Assembly: GCA_944474755.1 (NCBI GenBank)
Contig: OX104112.1
Span: 89,913,756-89,977,755 of the forward strand
Length of the DNA stretch: 64,000 nt
Origin: Limnoperna fortunei
Taxonomy: Eukaryota > Mollusca > Bivalvia > Mytilida > Modiolidae
Direction of reading: 5' to 3'
A model generated the notes under the pieces. The model was not told where the DNA came from. It made no database searches and worked only from the letters and a program-made list of their open reading frames with translations. Of this stretch, positions 38,001 through 47,930 are shown piece by piece. A program made the position numbers and the translations under genes. The first letter of the stretch is position 1, and the number at the start of each line of letters is the position of its first letter.

Positions 38001-39884
38001 TTATTTAGGGTCCAACCTTTTTTATTATTTCAGCTGGGCAGTTATTTAGGGTCCAAACTTTTTTTGCATACTGACTTCATAATCATACTTATAGTTGTTT
38101 TAACCATTGTGAATGACAGAATTACATGAATATTTAAGATGTTATGTTAGCAGTGGAACTGGAAAAGTCTACCATAAATTTGGATTATTTAACTCGCTTC
38201 CCAATCTGGAGAATTTAATTCTTATGTCAGACTGACCAAAATATTTTCTGCACCTAACGAGAATCATTGTTATTTCATATCAGTAGAATTATATTTGTTT
38301 CAATTGGATAAAATAAGGTCAGCTGGTATTAATTAATTTGCAGTAATTTGACATGAGGGCATTATCACGCCGTGATAACGCCCACGGGCGTTATCATGTC
38401 GTGGTAATGCCCTCTCCAGTTACAAGCAACATAAAACTGTTTATTTTAAATTTATAAAAAAATATATGTACATGTACAACCCAAATAAGGAAAAAATGTC
38501 ATAAAGTTTAGAAAACTAACTGTATATAGCATAAAAATGGCAAACAATGATATATCATTAGGCCAAACATTCAAATCATACAGCAAGCAGCTACAAATAC
38601 ATAATACAGTCTTAAACACATGGTTTCTTAATTCTTCAATAAAATAAATATAATAGTTGCTTATATAGCTGGCATTGTCATGATACTTGACAGCACTCGG
38701 GACAGTGGTATTGCCTTTAACATTGATAATGCCCTCGCCTTTGGCTCGGGCATTATCAATGTTTCAGGCAATACCACTCTCCCTTGTACAGTCAAGATAT
38801 CATGACAATGCCCTCTATATAAGCAACTATTGTATAAATATTCTATCATTCAGATCTATTTACACGTACCTGAACATTTCTGCCAATGCCTCTGCTGTAA
38901 ACACAGATTTAATGAACACTGTTCCATCTGTAACTACTCTTATTATTGTGCCATCTTCCCTGGGTCCATCTATGTGCTAAAATAAATATGTATGAGCACA
39001 GGTCTAATAAGTTGGCATTATATGTACTAGGAGGTACCTTAAGCATCACATTTAACAAAATTTAAAATAGGTATGAAGGAATCGGGGCAAAAGGTCAGTC
39101 AAACACAAAGTTCTTACAAAATGTTTTCAAAAGCAGGGACTGTTAAATTTAATTGTTATTTCTTCCATTTGTGTTCACTTTCTATGACATCTAGCCCATG
39201 ACAGACGGGTGCACGAGACGAGACATTGTTTGTCATGGGTAAAATAGCATATGGGAAAGCTATATAATAGGAAAAATTTGAAATTAAGCAATTATGTAGC
39301 TCCTGTGACAATTTTTGATCTTGGCAGAGCTACAATGAGGTCCATTTACTCATAACAGAGTAAACATTAGTTTGTGTTCTATAAATATTTTTCACTATAA
39401 AACAGCTTTCGTAGTTTAATAAGTCATCTTTCCTTTCTCCGCCATTTAATTGACATTACTAAAATGCCTAATTAATTAATATTTACACTATATTCATAAT
39501 CATGCTAATGTTCACAAAATAAACAAATTGATGCATATAATTTAAGAATGCATTCCGGTAAAAGATGGTATTCCAGATGGTGCACTGAATATAACTAAAA
39601 TAACCCTGGAATGTCAATTGACATTGCTAAAATGTCTAATTAATGGGATGATTTTGAATAAAGTTTTAATATTATGGCCAAATACTCAAAATTCCTCCAA
39701 ACTCAATTTTGGGTGATTTCCCTAATTCAGCAATACAAACAATGAATCTTAAGCAACGTGTGATGTTATATATCTTGCACTTATTTCAAAACAAATGATT
39801 TATCAATAATTATATACCTGTGTTTTTTGTCTGTTAAAGCAGCGCATTTTCAAGATATGTTCATTGCCAAAATTCAAGTGTACA
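16970..39884 (-). CDS. Long nuclear/meiotic-type protein with an N-terminal PH-like fold, REC114-like (tentative); first exon not found
   Basis: Twelve exons on the minus strand keep one frame: 39884-39818, 38976-38870, 37381-37294, 34983-34895, 34246-34178, 32015-31921, 30129-30040, 27052-26972, 25140-25067, 24400-22882, 21937-21090 and 17086-16970 (TAG). All borders are AG/GT and all phases agree, giving about 1,081 residues. The first four exons form an alternating beta pattern: EDGTIIRVVTDGTVFIKSVF, then PEWYSALLILKKFTVSFDV, then GNREFVLTVDSASIWDLQQG. Spacing of the Gly-hydrophobic strand, the Trp-led strand and the final R-x-F-x-L-x-V strand resembles the REC114 PH domain. Mammalian REC114 is only about 270 residues, with a PH fold at one end and a partner-binding helix at the other. 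Here the middle is about 790 low-complexity residues (exons 10-11). The upstream end of the first listed exon may be 39887. REC114 scaffolds meiotic double-strand-break formation with MEI4; assigning that role here is inference. SYCP2 was considered and fits less well. Confidence 0.5.
17151..17706 (+). mobile_element. Dispersed non-autonomous element, short copy
   Basis: It starts ctagaggctcccaggagcct and ends with a GAC-rich run followed by ctcacatgacctttcgggtc. The same termini are seen at 27325-29530 and 35445-36672, which defines the family. No ORF of its own is convincing. It begins 64 bp outside the C-terminal exon of the REC114-like gene, inside the last intron. Confidence 0.7.
17707..17797. 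repeat. Inverted repeat at the end of the dispersed element
   Basis: The left arm is aaccaactgggcacactata and onward; the right arm ends atatagcgtgcccagttggt. Arms are about 37 bp with few mismatches, and the loop contains agctcacctgacccg. Confidence 0.7.
17960..18970 (+). repeat. Dispersed repeat with internal partial copies
   Basis: The block aaggtcaaaagtcatcaacc with catcgccttgatgttatcta recurs near 18130 and 18780. The last copy ends in a gacagaaaaacggatggacg run and gtgggagtgccctaattata. Short ORFs over it are repeat translations. It sits in the last REC114-like intron. Confidence 0.55.
19394..19874. mobile_element. MITE with ~85-bp terminal inverted repeats
   Basis: The left end cctcacaagtcagggtttcc, then accctgacaaacttagc, is mirrored on the right by aagtttgtcagggtttgg and aaaccctgacttgtgagg. 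No transposase frame is present. Confidence 0.75.
20313..20577 (-). mobile_element. Full-length tRNA-derived SINE with target-site duplication
   Basis: The 265-bp element is flanked by ggtacaatatg at 20302-20312 and again at 20578-20588. Read on the minus strand it starts ggggcctctgtggctgagtg, has a B-box-like gggttcgattctcac, a body with cttcctcccccaataaaaac, and a (CAAA)n tail. It is the reference copy for the other SINEs in this window and lies in the last REC114-like intron. Confidence 0.92.
20697..20880 (+). repeat. Three-copy tandem repeat, about 60 bp
   Basis: ttctgcttatcaaacaattt followed by ttggggtttctacaaag recurs three times with small changes. The ORFs on both strands are products of it. 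Confidence 0.8.
21090..21937 (-). CDS. Second disordered-region exon of the REC114-like gene
   Basis: The exon has 848 nt and is flanked by acceptor tattttggtag and donor gtaaaa. It starts AECHSSTAQQAEPDTL when joined to the preceding phase-1 exon and ends PLPKKLTK in phase 0. It is polar and low complexity, with several basic patches such as NKYNLRETRKQL. No known domain is recognised. The exon is real by phase and by the contrast with stop-rich flanks. Confidence 0.7.
22882..24400 (-). CDS. Large disordered-region exon of the REC114-like gene
   Basis: This is a 1,519-nt open exon between acceptor ttttag (24401-24406) and donor gtatga (22881 downward), entering in phase 0 and leaving in phase 1. 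The composition is Ser, Asn, Lys, Asp and Glu rich, with no globular domain visible. It starts VIGSSSDIISSGESIKL and ends DEVIIISSGDS. These and VVHISSSSDHDV look like SUMO-interacting motifs. Two internal duplications are visible: NQSKLFNVSHALTSSPDNMK is followed at once by a second version ending NALTSTPDNMK, and a looser Ser-Lys-Asn block recurs after it. Confidence 0.75.
24610..24940 (+). repeat. Dispersed repeat, copy 1
   Basis: It shares taagataggtagttagaagt-type sequence, the ctttgcacccaggcacaaca block and a tttgttttgcattg block with 54112-54470 in the same order. It lies in an intron of the REC114-like gene. Confidence 0.6.
25460..25830 (+). repeat. Imperfect ~130-bp tandem repeat
   Basis: Blocks of gacacctaccagattgtcat and atcagcaacc followed by a tagtcactg segment recur two to three times. 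Confidence 0.55.
26385..26530 (-). mobile_element. Truncated SINE copy
   Basis: The plus strand shows tail tttgtttgtttaatggtg, body tttcagcaatttttcagcta and cctagtttatatttgggg, ending near ggcaatccttgtcaatcaag. The tRNA-like head is missing. A much shorter relic of the tail and body follows at about 27150-27200. Confidence 0.7.
27325..29530 (+). mobile_element. Dispersed non-autonomous element, long copy with internal array
   Basis: Its termini match the copies at 17151 and 35445: ctagaggctcttaagagcct on the left, and a GAC/GACGACG run with actgaccctttgggtcaggt on the right. Inside is a 322-bp tandem repeat. It lies in the REC114-like intron between the 30040 and 27052 exons. Confidence 0.75.
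28140..29300 (+). repeat. 322-bp tandem array inside the dispersed element
   Basis: Near-identical blocks beginning ttttcccatagggtcctatg repeat at a spacing of 322 bp (starts near 28466, 28788 and 29110), with an older copy before them. Each translates to a similar 74-residue frame (NYVLRWRPSWILD), which is a by-product of the repeat. Confidence 0.9.
30436..31243. mobile_element. Pogo/Tigger-type MITE with TA target duplication
   Basis: The ends are caggcaaacctgtcttaagc on the left and gctaagacaggtttgactg on the right, inverted, and each side is flanked by TA (30434-30435, 31244-31245). Subterminal blocks with aagacagggggtctttata repeat inside. No transposase is present. It lies in an intron of the REC114-like gene. 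Confidence 0.7.
32160..33625 (+). repeat. 82-bp tandem array, about 18 copies
   Basis: The unit runs cctacccaggtataggtatt, gaagagtactatccaata, tatatcctggtcaggccact, ataaaactgattgga. Divergence between units is moderate. It lies in the REC114-like intron between the 34178 and 32015 exons. The ORF on the minus strand is a repeat translation. Confidence 0.95.
35296..36735 (+). mobile_element. SINE split by a dispersed-element insertion
   Basis: SINE head and body run from ggaggccttggtggcagagg to gcttcctcccccaa at 35444. The SINE resumes at about 36673 with catagctgaaaaattgctga and a CAAA tail. About 14 bp of SINE are missing at the junction. Confidence 0.8.
35445..36672 (+). mobile_element. Dispersed non-autonomous element, middle-length copy
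   Basis: It starts ctagaggctcccaggagcct and ends gctcacatgaccctttg. Internal blocks (taattcctaaactgttcatc, gccaaaaactgtattttgac) occur two to three times. It interrupts the SINE around it. Confidence 0.75.
37109..37286. mobile_element. Short pogo-like MITE next to a splice donor
   Basis: The left end cagttaacttgtccttggtg and the right end gaccactaaagcaagttttactg are imperfect inverted repeats of the cagtcaaacctgtc type. TA follows the right end only. Confidence 0.4.
37660..38056 (+). repeat. 52-bp tandem array, about 7.5 copies
   Basis: The unit is ctcctatggttattatttca, then gctgggcagttatttggggt, then ccaaggataatt. It lies in the intron between the 38870 and 37381 exons of the REC114-like gene. 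Confidence 0.95.
38355..38414. repeat. 60-bp palindrome
   Basis: gagggcattatcacgccgtg and ataacgccc are mirrored by gggcgttatcatgtcgtggt and aatgccctc, with almost no loop. Confidence 0.85.
38652..38831. repeat. Long palindrome, ~85-bp arms
   Basis: aatagttgcttatatagctg opens the left arm and tatataagcaactattg closes the right arm. Inside, attgtcatgatacttgac pairs with gtcaagatatcatgacaat, and gcctttaacattgataatgc pairs with gcattatcaatgtttcaggc. It shares gggcattatca with the palindrome at 38355, so both may be ends or copies of one element. Confidence 0.85.
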
Positions 39885-40309
39885 CTACTACCATAATATA
39901 TACAAGAAAATATGTATAGAAATGCCAGGTAAGAATAACTCCCAGGTTGCTCCTTAATGAGACAAGGGGTCTCTTTTTATAAACAGTTACTGATAGTGAA
40001 TGAATGAAATAAAATGTATTATTTTATTTGTTACATATTCTGTTATGAACATACTTCAATTTTAGACTAGAATGGCATGAAACAAAACCAATTCAGTCAA
40101 AGAATTAAAATACAAGTAAGAATGGAAAAACAGGGTTGACTAAAAATCTGACACCAAATCATTAAAAATAACAAAAATTGAGTCCAGCTTCACACTCTGG
40201 ACTCAGAAACATTACACGTGTGATTTTAAGGGTCATCACCCCCAGGCAGTCTTCAATCTGAGATTGGAACAACCTTAACACATCAATTTAAACTAGACAA
40301 AGTCAATCT

Positions 40310-41050
40310 AGCTATCGCTGATACCCCAGCTTTTGTGAAAATTTCTTACGTTTTTCGTGGACTGTGACCTTGAAATTTGATGGATTTCCACCAAAATCAA
40401 TAGGCTTCTTAACAACAAAATATACAACAATATTTTACAGTTTCATTAAAATCGGATGCAAACTTTTTGAGTTATTGTCCGGAAACAACTTTTTTGTTAA
40501 AATTTCTAATGTTTTTCGTAGACTGTGACCTTGAAATTTGACGGATTTCCCCCACAATCGATAAGCTTCTTACCAACCTGATATATAACAATATCCCAAA
40601 GTTTCATTCAAATCGGATGCAAACTGTTTGAGTTATTGTCCGGAAACAACTTTTTAGTTAAAATTTCTAACGTTTTTCGTGGACTGTGACCTTGAAATTT
40701 GACGGATTTCCCCCAAAATCAAAAGGCTTCTTACCAACCTGATATATGATAGTATCCCAAAGTTTCATTCAAATCGGATGTAAACTTTTTGAGTTATTGT
40801 CCGGAAACAACTTTTTTGTTAAAATTTCTAACGTTTTTCGTGGACTGTGACCTTGAAATTTGACGGATTTTCCCCAAAATCGATAGGCTTCTTACCAACC
40901 TGATATATAACAATATCCCAAAGTTTCATTCAAATCGGATGTAAACTTTTTGAATTATCATCCGGAAACCAAATGTGGACGGACGAACGGACGGACGGAC
41001 GGACATGAGGACCACTATATACCCCAGACACTGTCGAGCGGGGGTATAAA
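40310..41050 (+). repeat. Dispersed element with 161-bp tandem units
   Basis: Four copies of a block with ttcgtggactgtgaccttga and caaagtttcattcaaatcgg are spaced about 161 bp. They are followed by a cggacggacggacggaca run and gtcgagcgggggtataaaa. Upstream is cgctgataccccagctttt. This is repeat-element architecture, with no ORF of note. Confidence 0.85.
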
Positions 41051-41469
41051 AAAAAATCTGCACAATCAAAAGACGCCTCCAGTACCTTCTCTGAATTTAT
41101 TGGAACTACTAGTTTAGATTAAGACTCTTGAATCATGGGCGGTGTAAAAATGTCCTTGTATGTAGCACCTGATTTAATGAAGACGAAGTTCAAAACATAA
41201 TGTGTACATTTACGGCTATACTCCTTTTCTTCAATCTGTTGAAGATTTATAGGGGGCTCATGAAGGGGTATAAATCATACAAAAACAAATCAGAAAATCA
41301 AGTGCATTTTGAACATTTTTACATTTCATTTTTTAAGTGTATAGATAAAAACAAAGAAAATTTGTTATCAATATATCTGATGCAACCCAGACATGAAGGA
41401 TGCCATGTCTGGCTGCAAGCCACTTCCTCTGGTAGTAATAAAGGTCATGTACGCCACAAGGTTAAAAGG

Positions 41470-42255
41470 TAAAATCGAAAAGACAAATAAAAATTAAAAT
41501 TAAAAATCAAACAACAATAAAGATGGGCCCGAGCTTTCGGTCCAAAGACCTTCTTCAGGATGAGAAAGAGGGAGACAAAGAACAACACATCCGTATAGGA
41601 CAAGGAAAGAGAGTAGACTAAATGACAAATGGCGGATAGCTGTGATCGGTCACACACATAGACATAACCAGAAAAATTTCTTTTTGTTGTACTTGACCTA
41701 ACAAAAGGTCTTGAACTTTCTCAATTTCATTCTTTAGTAATTCCAAAAAGCAAAAGTGGACACTCATAAAAAAGTGTTTTTTACATTCATCCCAAACGGG
41801 TGGCTAGATCCCAGGAACTTAATAATCCTCTGTTCCAAAGATTGTTGTTGTTTTTCGCCCATGCTAGTTTCCATAAGAGCGGTGACATGCATATCCGAAA
41901 TATGATGGTCTAGCTGTCTAAAGTGGCGACCCACCAGACAGTCACCACCCAACCAGACACTCCTAATGTGCTCCGCAAAACGGTCACCCAGTCTACGGTA
42001 AGTCTCACCGATATACAGCAAAATCAAACATCTTTTGCACTGAATGGCATAAATTAAATTTTCGGATATGCAGGTAAATCCGCTCCTACGGGTAAATGTG
42101 TTACTTGGGCCCTTAACTTCGTCAGTCTCCCAAGTAAATTGGCAGGTGGAACACCTAGGTCGCTTACACTTCTTGGTGCCAAAATAGTTGGCTAGTTGGC
42201 AACTTCCTCTGATAGTTTGTTCCACAGTTAAATTGTACATGGGAAGAAGGAGGAA
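41470..42255 (-). mobile_element. Penelope-like element fragment with GIY-YIG endonuclease domain
   Basis: The minus-strand frame 42240-41764 encodes a Cys-rich start (CKRPRCSTCQFTW), then a GIY-YIG type motif (LLYIGETYRRLGDRFAEHIR) and LVGRHFRQLDHH, typical of the C-terminal endonuclease of EN+ Penelope-like retrotransposons. Sequence below 41764 (gggcccgagctttcggtcca) fits their 3' region. The reverse transcriptase half is absent, so it is truncated. Confidence 0.8.
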
Positions 42256-42399
42256 GAGTGGTAGTTACTTGGTGAATATGGTAAAACGAATTTATGATCT
42301 CTTGATGGTGCGAGATATATGACACTATTTACATTTACTACTAGTAGGTTGTTTTTTATTTAAGAGATGAAAGTTGTCTACATTTTTGTAAGGTAGGCC

Positions 42400-43808
42400 A
42401 GCCATTTGTTGCAACAATCAGGATTTAGGCCAAATCATTCCTGCCAAACTGCTCTTATTAACATTATTGACAAGTGGCTACAAGAAATGAACAATGGTAA
42501 TATAAATCTTGCAGTATTGGTGGACTTTAAAAAGGCTTTTGATGTTGTTGATCATATGATACTCTGTCAAAAACTTGAGGTATACAGATTTTGTGATAAC
42601 ACTGTTAATTTTTTCAAGTCCTATTTATCAGAAAGGACTCAACAAGTAAAATTATGTAATGTTTTCTCAGAAAAGAGGAACATTGAATTTGGGGTTCCTC
42701 AGGGATCTATACTTGGACCCTTGCTGTTTGTTCTTTTTATAAATGATTTGCCCTTGTATATTAAAAATTGTACAACTGATCTATATGCAGATGACTCAAC
42801 ATTACATTTATCTGGGAAGAATGTTTATATGTTAGAAAAAGAAATGCAAAATGAACTTAACTCTGTTGAAGTGTGGTGCAGAGAAAATAATATGTACATA
42901 AATACCAGCAAATCAAAATGTATGTTAATTGGTACAAAACCAAAATTGTCTACAATAGAAATTCAACCAAGACTAGAAATTTTTTCAGAATTTCTTAATG
43001 TTTCGGCATGTGAAAAAATATTAGGCATTCAAATTGATGCAAATCTTATATGGAAGGAGCAAATTGATATGATATGTAAAAATATCTCATCAAGAATTTA
43101 TTTATTATCACAAATAAAAAGTTTTCTGAATCTGGAAACTAAGAAAATATTCTACAATGGATACATATTACCCTTAATTGATTACTGCTGTATAATATGG
43201 GGAGGATGTAACAATGACAGCCTTGACAGAATACTAAAACTGCAAAAACGGGCAGCCAGATTAATTTTAGATACAGACCCTTTAGCCCCTTCAGCACCAC
43301 TTTTTAAGCAACTGGGCATAATGACAGTACAATTAAGAATCAAATATCATAAATATTTACTTCTACATAAAACATTGAAGGGAGATGCCCCTGAATACCT
43401 TATACAAAAGTTTAATTATCTCTCGTCTAATATTCATTATGGCTTAAGAAATGTGTTAGATGGAAATCTTATGGTACCAAAACAAACTACTGAACTTTAC
43501 AAAAAGTCATTTGCATATTCTGGTGCTGTTTTATGGAATGGGTTACCACCATGTTATAGAAACACTAAAAACACACAAACTTTTAAACATTGTATTAAGA
43601 AATATCTGTCACAAGACCGATGACAGCAGTTTTTGTTGTAATATTGTTACTTCATTACCACACTCATGTTTGTATGTTATTGTCAATTTATATATTTTTG
43701 TTTATTAATTTGTAATTTTTTCATGAGGGCCTCAGGGAAGATTAGTTGTATTGCTAACTGTGTAACCCTCTTTAAATAAAGTCATTATTATTATTATTAT
43801 TATTATTA
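42400..43808 (+). mobile_element. 5'-truncated non-LTR retrotransposon (LINE) with ATT-repeat tail
   Basis: An open frame to 43623 carries reverse-transcriptase blocks: QSGFRPNHSCQTALI, LVDFKKAFDVVDH, GVPQGSILGPLLFVLFINDL and the catalytic LYADDSTL, followed by a C-terminal WNGLPPCYRNTKN block. After the stop there is about 165 bp of 3' UTR and taaataaagtcattattatt. The endonuclease and N-terminal part are missing. The frame is free of stops, so the insertion is fairly young. Clade beyond the Jockey-type LINEs is not decided. Confidence 0.88.
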
Positions 43809-43811
43809 CAT

Positions 43812-43937
43812 GTTAGTTACACCAGTAACATGTTAGTTACACTACTCTGGAATCGTACTGATGTAATGTGTATCTGGCTGCATGTCATTGCATCATTTCT
43901 AATTTGTTTATGTTATTTTGTTGCCAAGGATCCCATA
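43812..43937 (-). pseudogene. Decayed LINE, downstream part
   Basis: The minus strand reads WDPWQQNNINKLEMMQ, a stop, then HAARYTLHQYDSRV, the segment that follows the YS-WDP region of the LINE piece ending at 49845. A small duplication of acatgttagttacac lies at its far end. Confidence 0.7.
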
Positions 43938-46109
43938 CACTACAAACACCAAAACCTTAATTCCCGCAGAAAACCTTAATCTCCGTGGGAAAACCTTAAT
44001 TTTTTAAGGAATCCCTATAAAATTAAGTGTTGGTTTTTTAAATTAAGGTTGTCCCAGGGAAATTAAGGTTTTCCCTCGGAGATTTAGGTTTTCCCGCGGA
44101 GATTAAGGTTTTTTGTTGATTGGACCCCTGGGTCGATTTTAAGCCCTCTGGCATTGTTGTTGATAACGATCATCAGTTACTCTGCAGATTTATGACAATA
44201 GTTATAAAGCTATATATTTATGTATAAAATTTATTCTTGTCCAAAATAAATATGTATACGAATATCCCAAAATAAAAATGCATGAACGTGAATGCATTTT
44301 CTATCAACTTTATTTCAGAAAAGACGTATATTTAAAAATTATTATTATACAAATTATTAAAATATAATTTTTAAGTAACCGTTAAGTTATTATTTTTCCA
44401 TTTGAAGATCGGTAGGTAAGAAATATAGAACAATCAATACACGGACCGAACTTGTAATACACATCCGCCATACTGTTTGTTTACCTGTACAAAATGAAAG
44501 GAATAAAGGACGGATCAAATTATTTATATATATATTTGTTTTTTTATTCACAGGTTTCTGGTAAGTTTTTGGTATTCATATTGTTGTTGAACAAAATCTA
44601 ACATGTTGTTTGTTTTGCATTTTTAACCTTTCTTCGTTTTAGCTTTATATTTTTATTTTGACTTTTTATTATTACGTTGGGTTTCTAATGATTTGATTTT
44701 TTTTATTGTCGATTTTATTTGTTTAATTCAAATTATGTTAATTGTTAATAAAATTAAACGTGTTATTTGTTTTGCATTCATAACAAATTCTTAGTTTTTA
44801 CTTTATAAATATTTATTTGTTGTTATATTGAAATTTGCTCAGAAATTTATTTTCAATACAAAGCACGTTTTCGCCGTTTTCTGTTATTTTCTATTCAGCT
44901 TCAAATTGTTTCAATTTACAATTTATAAGCAGTAATACACAAAATTTAAATCATCTTAAAAACACATTTATGCTGTTTTATTTTACATCGTTAGTTAAGA
45001 AGCTCCGGTTTGATATAATTAGATAGCTAATGCTGTAAGTATCGATCGTAATATAATATTGTTATATCTGTATAAAGTATAAAGAGATGTATGTATATAT
45101 TTATATTTTCTATTGTATTATATGTTAGTGATTTAGACATTTTTATGGCTGCAGGTATTAAGAAATAACAAGGCAAAGTAATTTATATGTCCTCATAGAA
45201 AAGTAACTAATTTGGGCCTTATTCTCGATAAATCCTGTAGGCGAGAATGGGAATTATGAATTCATATTCTGTATCATTTGTACCCCTGCCCGCCAGTATG
45301 AAATTATACAAATTATTATCATGTTTTTTTTCAGAAAAATGCAAGCCTAGGACTCCAACAGAGCACATCATTTTTTTTGTGCAGTATTGTTCTGCGGAAG
45401 AAATATTGTGTACTTGGTCAATAATACAATATTGGACTATATGTCTTGTTAGATTGTGTATAAATTATTTATTTTGTAGTTATTTTTCCATTACATATAT
45501 TATGTATTGTAGCACATTATTGGTGGATGGGGTATGGAAAGGGGGGGAGGGGTGCGATTATGAATCGGCGTCCACAAGGCCCCGTGATAAAAAAGGGGTC
45601 TAGAATGCATCACCTCACCTTATAAGGTTATTAGATTTTTGTACCGATCGATCTATCATTCAATTCGGATTAGTCTCCGTTAACCGCGTATATATATACA
45701 AAAGGGTTTCAACAAAATCAGCTATATCGCTTACAAACAACGCAGCTAGCTTTACAATATGCAGTTTGAACAGCTTTACCGTAAATTTGATCCACGGTGC
45801 CATTTCAGCTATATGTTGAAAGATAATTTATATTGTACGTTTTACTACTAAGACATTATGTATTACGCCATCAGTTTCCGTGCATATATCTCTGGTTTTA
45901 CGTATTCAAGAGCGATTCTAAATGTTGTTCTTTAAATCGTAAAATTAAGATGTATAAGATTTCTTTTTAAATGTTCGAATTCTTGCAACTGGAAAAACAA
46001 ATTAACACATGTCGATCATATTACAATCTATCTATGGGTTGACAACCATTACAAACGATTTAGAGAGTGAACTCGATGTATACGTAAAATTATTTACGAT
46101 CTTATTTGC

Positions 46110-47290
46110 AGAAATGTACTTTTGGCAGAGTCTGCCAACGATTTACAATTGGGTCTAAATTTCTTTCAAGAATACTGCGAAAAGTGGAAGCTAAAATTAA
46201 ACATAGATAAGACTAAAGTTATGATATTCAGTAAAGGTGCAATCTCACGAAATTTTAAATTCACGTTCCAGGAAAGAGAATTAGAAATTGTAAGTGAATT
46301 TATATAACTCGGGGTTCAGTCTTTTCCAAAGAACGGGCTCCTTTAATAAAAATAAAAAATACCTCGTAGAGAAAGCCTTTATAGCAATGTATGAAATTCT
46401 AAATAAAGGCCGTCTGCATAATGTATCTATTAGTTGTCAATTAGATCTTTTCGACAAGATATGGAGCAGAAGTTTGGGGATTCCAAAACTGTGATATCTT
46501 AGAAATGTTGCACTTGAAATATTGTAAGCTGCTATTGAATCTCGAGTCTAGCACTCCTAGTGTAAGGATATATGGAGAGTAAGGTAGATACCCACTTCAC
46601 ATACAAATTAAACTACCAGTTACTTCTTATCGGTGTAAACTAATATGTGGTAAACAGTCAAAATTATCCAGCATGATATATAAGCTCTTAATATGTAAAT
46701 CGAATGAAGTAAACGTATTTTCTTGGATTCAATTTGTAAAATAATATTCTCTGTAGATTTAGATTAGGTAATCATCAACTGCCAATAGAGCTTTGTCGTT
46801 GGAAAAATATAGAAAGAGAAAATAGACTTTGTCCGTTGTGTAATAAAAACGAAATCGGTGATGAATATCATTATATCTTACAATACCCGGTTTTTTCTGA
46901 AATTTATTTCTAGAATGTATATTTATACACCGAACACAATTAAATTTCGTCAATTATTTAACCCCGACCACATTACGAAAACTCAGCAGATCTGTAGATA
47001 TTAACAACAAAAAGGTAAACTTTACTTGACAAATCTGATACCGATAAGGTATTGAATTTTGTCTATTCTGTTATTTTCTGTTTATCGCTATTATTTGTAA
47101 CAATAATTATTTGCGAGATATATATGGTATTGATTGTATAAGAAAGTAGATGGTGTTGCAATACCTATTAGTTTATTGTATAATGTACTTGTTTATTGTA
47201 TATTGTATTTGTTTATTGTATTTGTATGACATTCAATCTCTCGCTCTGAAACCAGTGTATTAATTGAATTTGGAGAATAAAGATAGAACT
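46110..47290 (+). pseudogene. Decayed LINE reverse-transcriptase relic inside the foldback element
   Basis: Frames broken by stops and shifts resemble the C-terminal half of a LINE ORF2: ESANDLQLGLNFFQEYCEKW and KLNIDKTKVMIFSKG after the usual active-site position, later NRLCPLCNKNEIGDEYHYIL. No intact frame remains. Confidence 0.75.
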
Positions 47291-47509
47291 ATCCATCTAC
47301 ATTGGACATATAATAAGCTTCTTTCTGACTGGTTGATTATTTTCTTTGCTCTATTGTATATATGTAGTTATATTCTCTAATTATAGGAAATGCTGACCAC
47401 TAATTTGAGCAGAGGACTAAAAAATAAATATCATAACTAATTATGACTATAAATATCTGTTGTGCGATTTTTACAATTAAGCCCTAGTACCAATTTTCAA
47501 ATAAACATT

Positions 47510-47930
47510 TTTTATGCCCCCGCGACGACATGTCGGGGGGGGGGGGAATTAAGTTTTACTCATGCCCGTCCGTCCGCACGAATTTCCGTCAAGCTTTTCT
47601 CAGAAACTGTACATGAGGACAATTTGAAATTTGGCAGGGTGGTTCAGTATCACAAGTTGTACGTCCTAAGCGACTTTCAGACCTGTCGGACAACTACTTC
47701 CTGTTTGGGACTTCATTTGTACGTAAATACGTCCGTCCTTATGTACGAATTGCCGTCAAGCCTTTCTCAGAAACTGTACATAAGAACAGTTTGAAATTTG
47801 GCAGGGTGGTTCAGTATCACAAGTTGTACGTCCTAATCAACTTTCAGATATGTCGGAAAACTATTTCCTGTTTGGGACTTCATTTAGCGGGGGCATCTGT
47901 GTCCCATGGACACATTCTTCGATTTTTATA
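47510..47930 (+). repeat. Dispersed element with two direct sub-repeats
   Basis: It starts atgcccccgcgacgacatgt followed by a G run, and ends gcgggggcatctgtgtccc. Inside, ctcagaaactgtacatgagg through gacttcattt is present twice, about 185 bp apart. Confidence 0.75.

Noticed and set aside
16970..39884. SYCP2 as the identity of the long minus-strand gene
   Set aside because: No ARM-like domain precedes the beta fold, and the strand pattern fits REC114 better; still, both are judged from memory.
41764..42240. Host GIY-YIG nuclease gene
   Set aside because: Domain order and Cys-rich lead match the end of Penelope-like elements, and the frame has no start context.
42406..43623. Host gene of 405 residues
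   Set aside because: Reverse-transcriptase blocks, a 3' ATT tail and no introns show it is a LINE.
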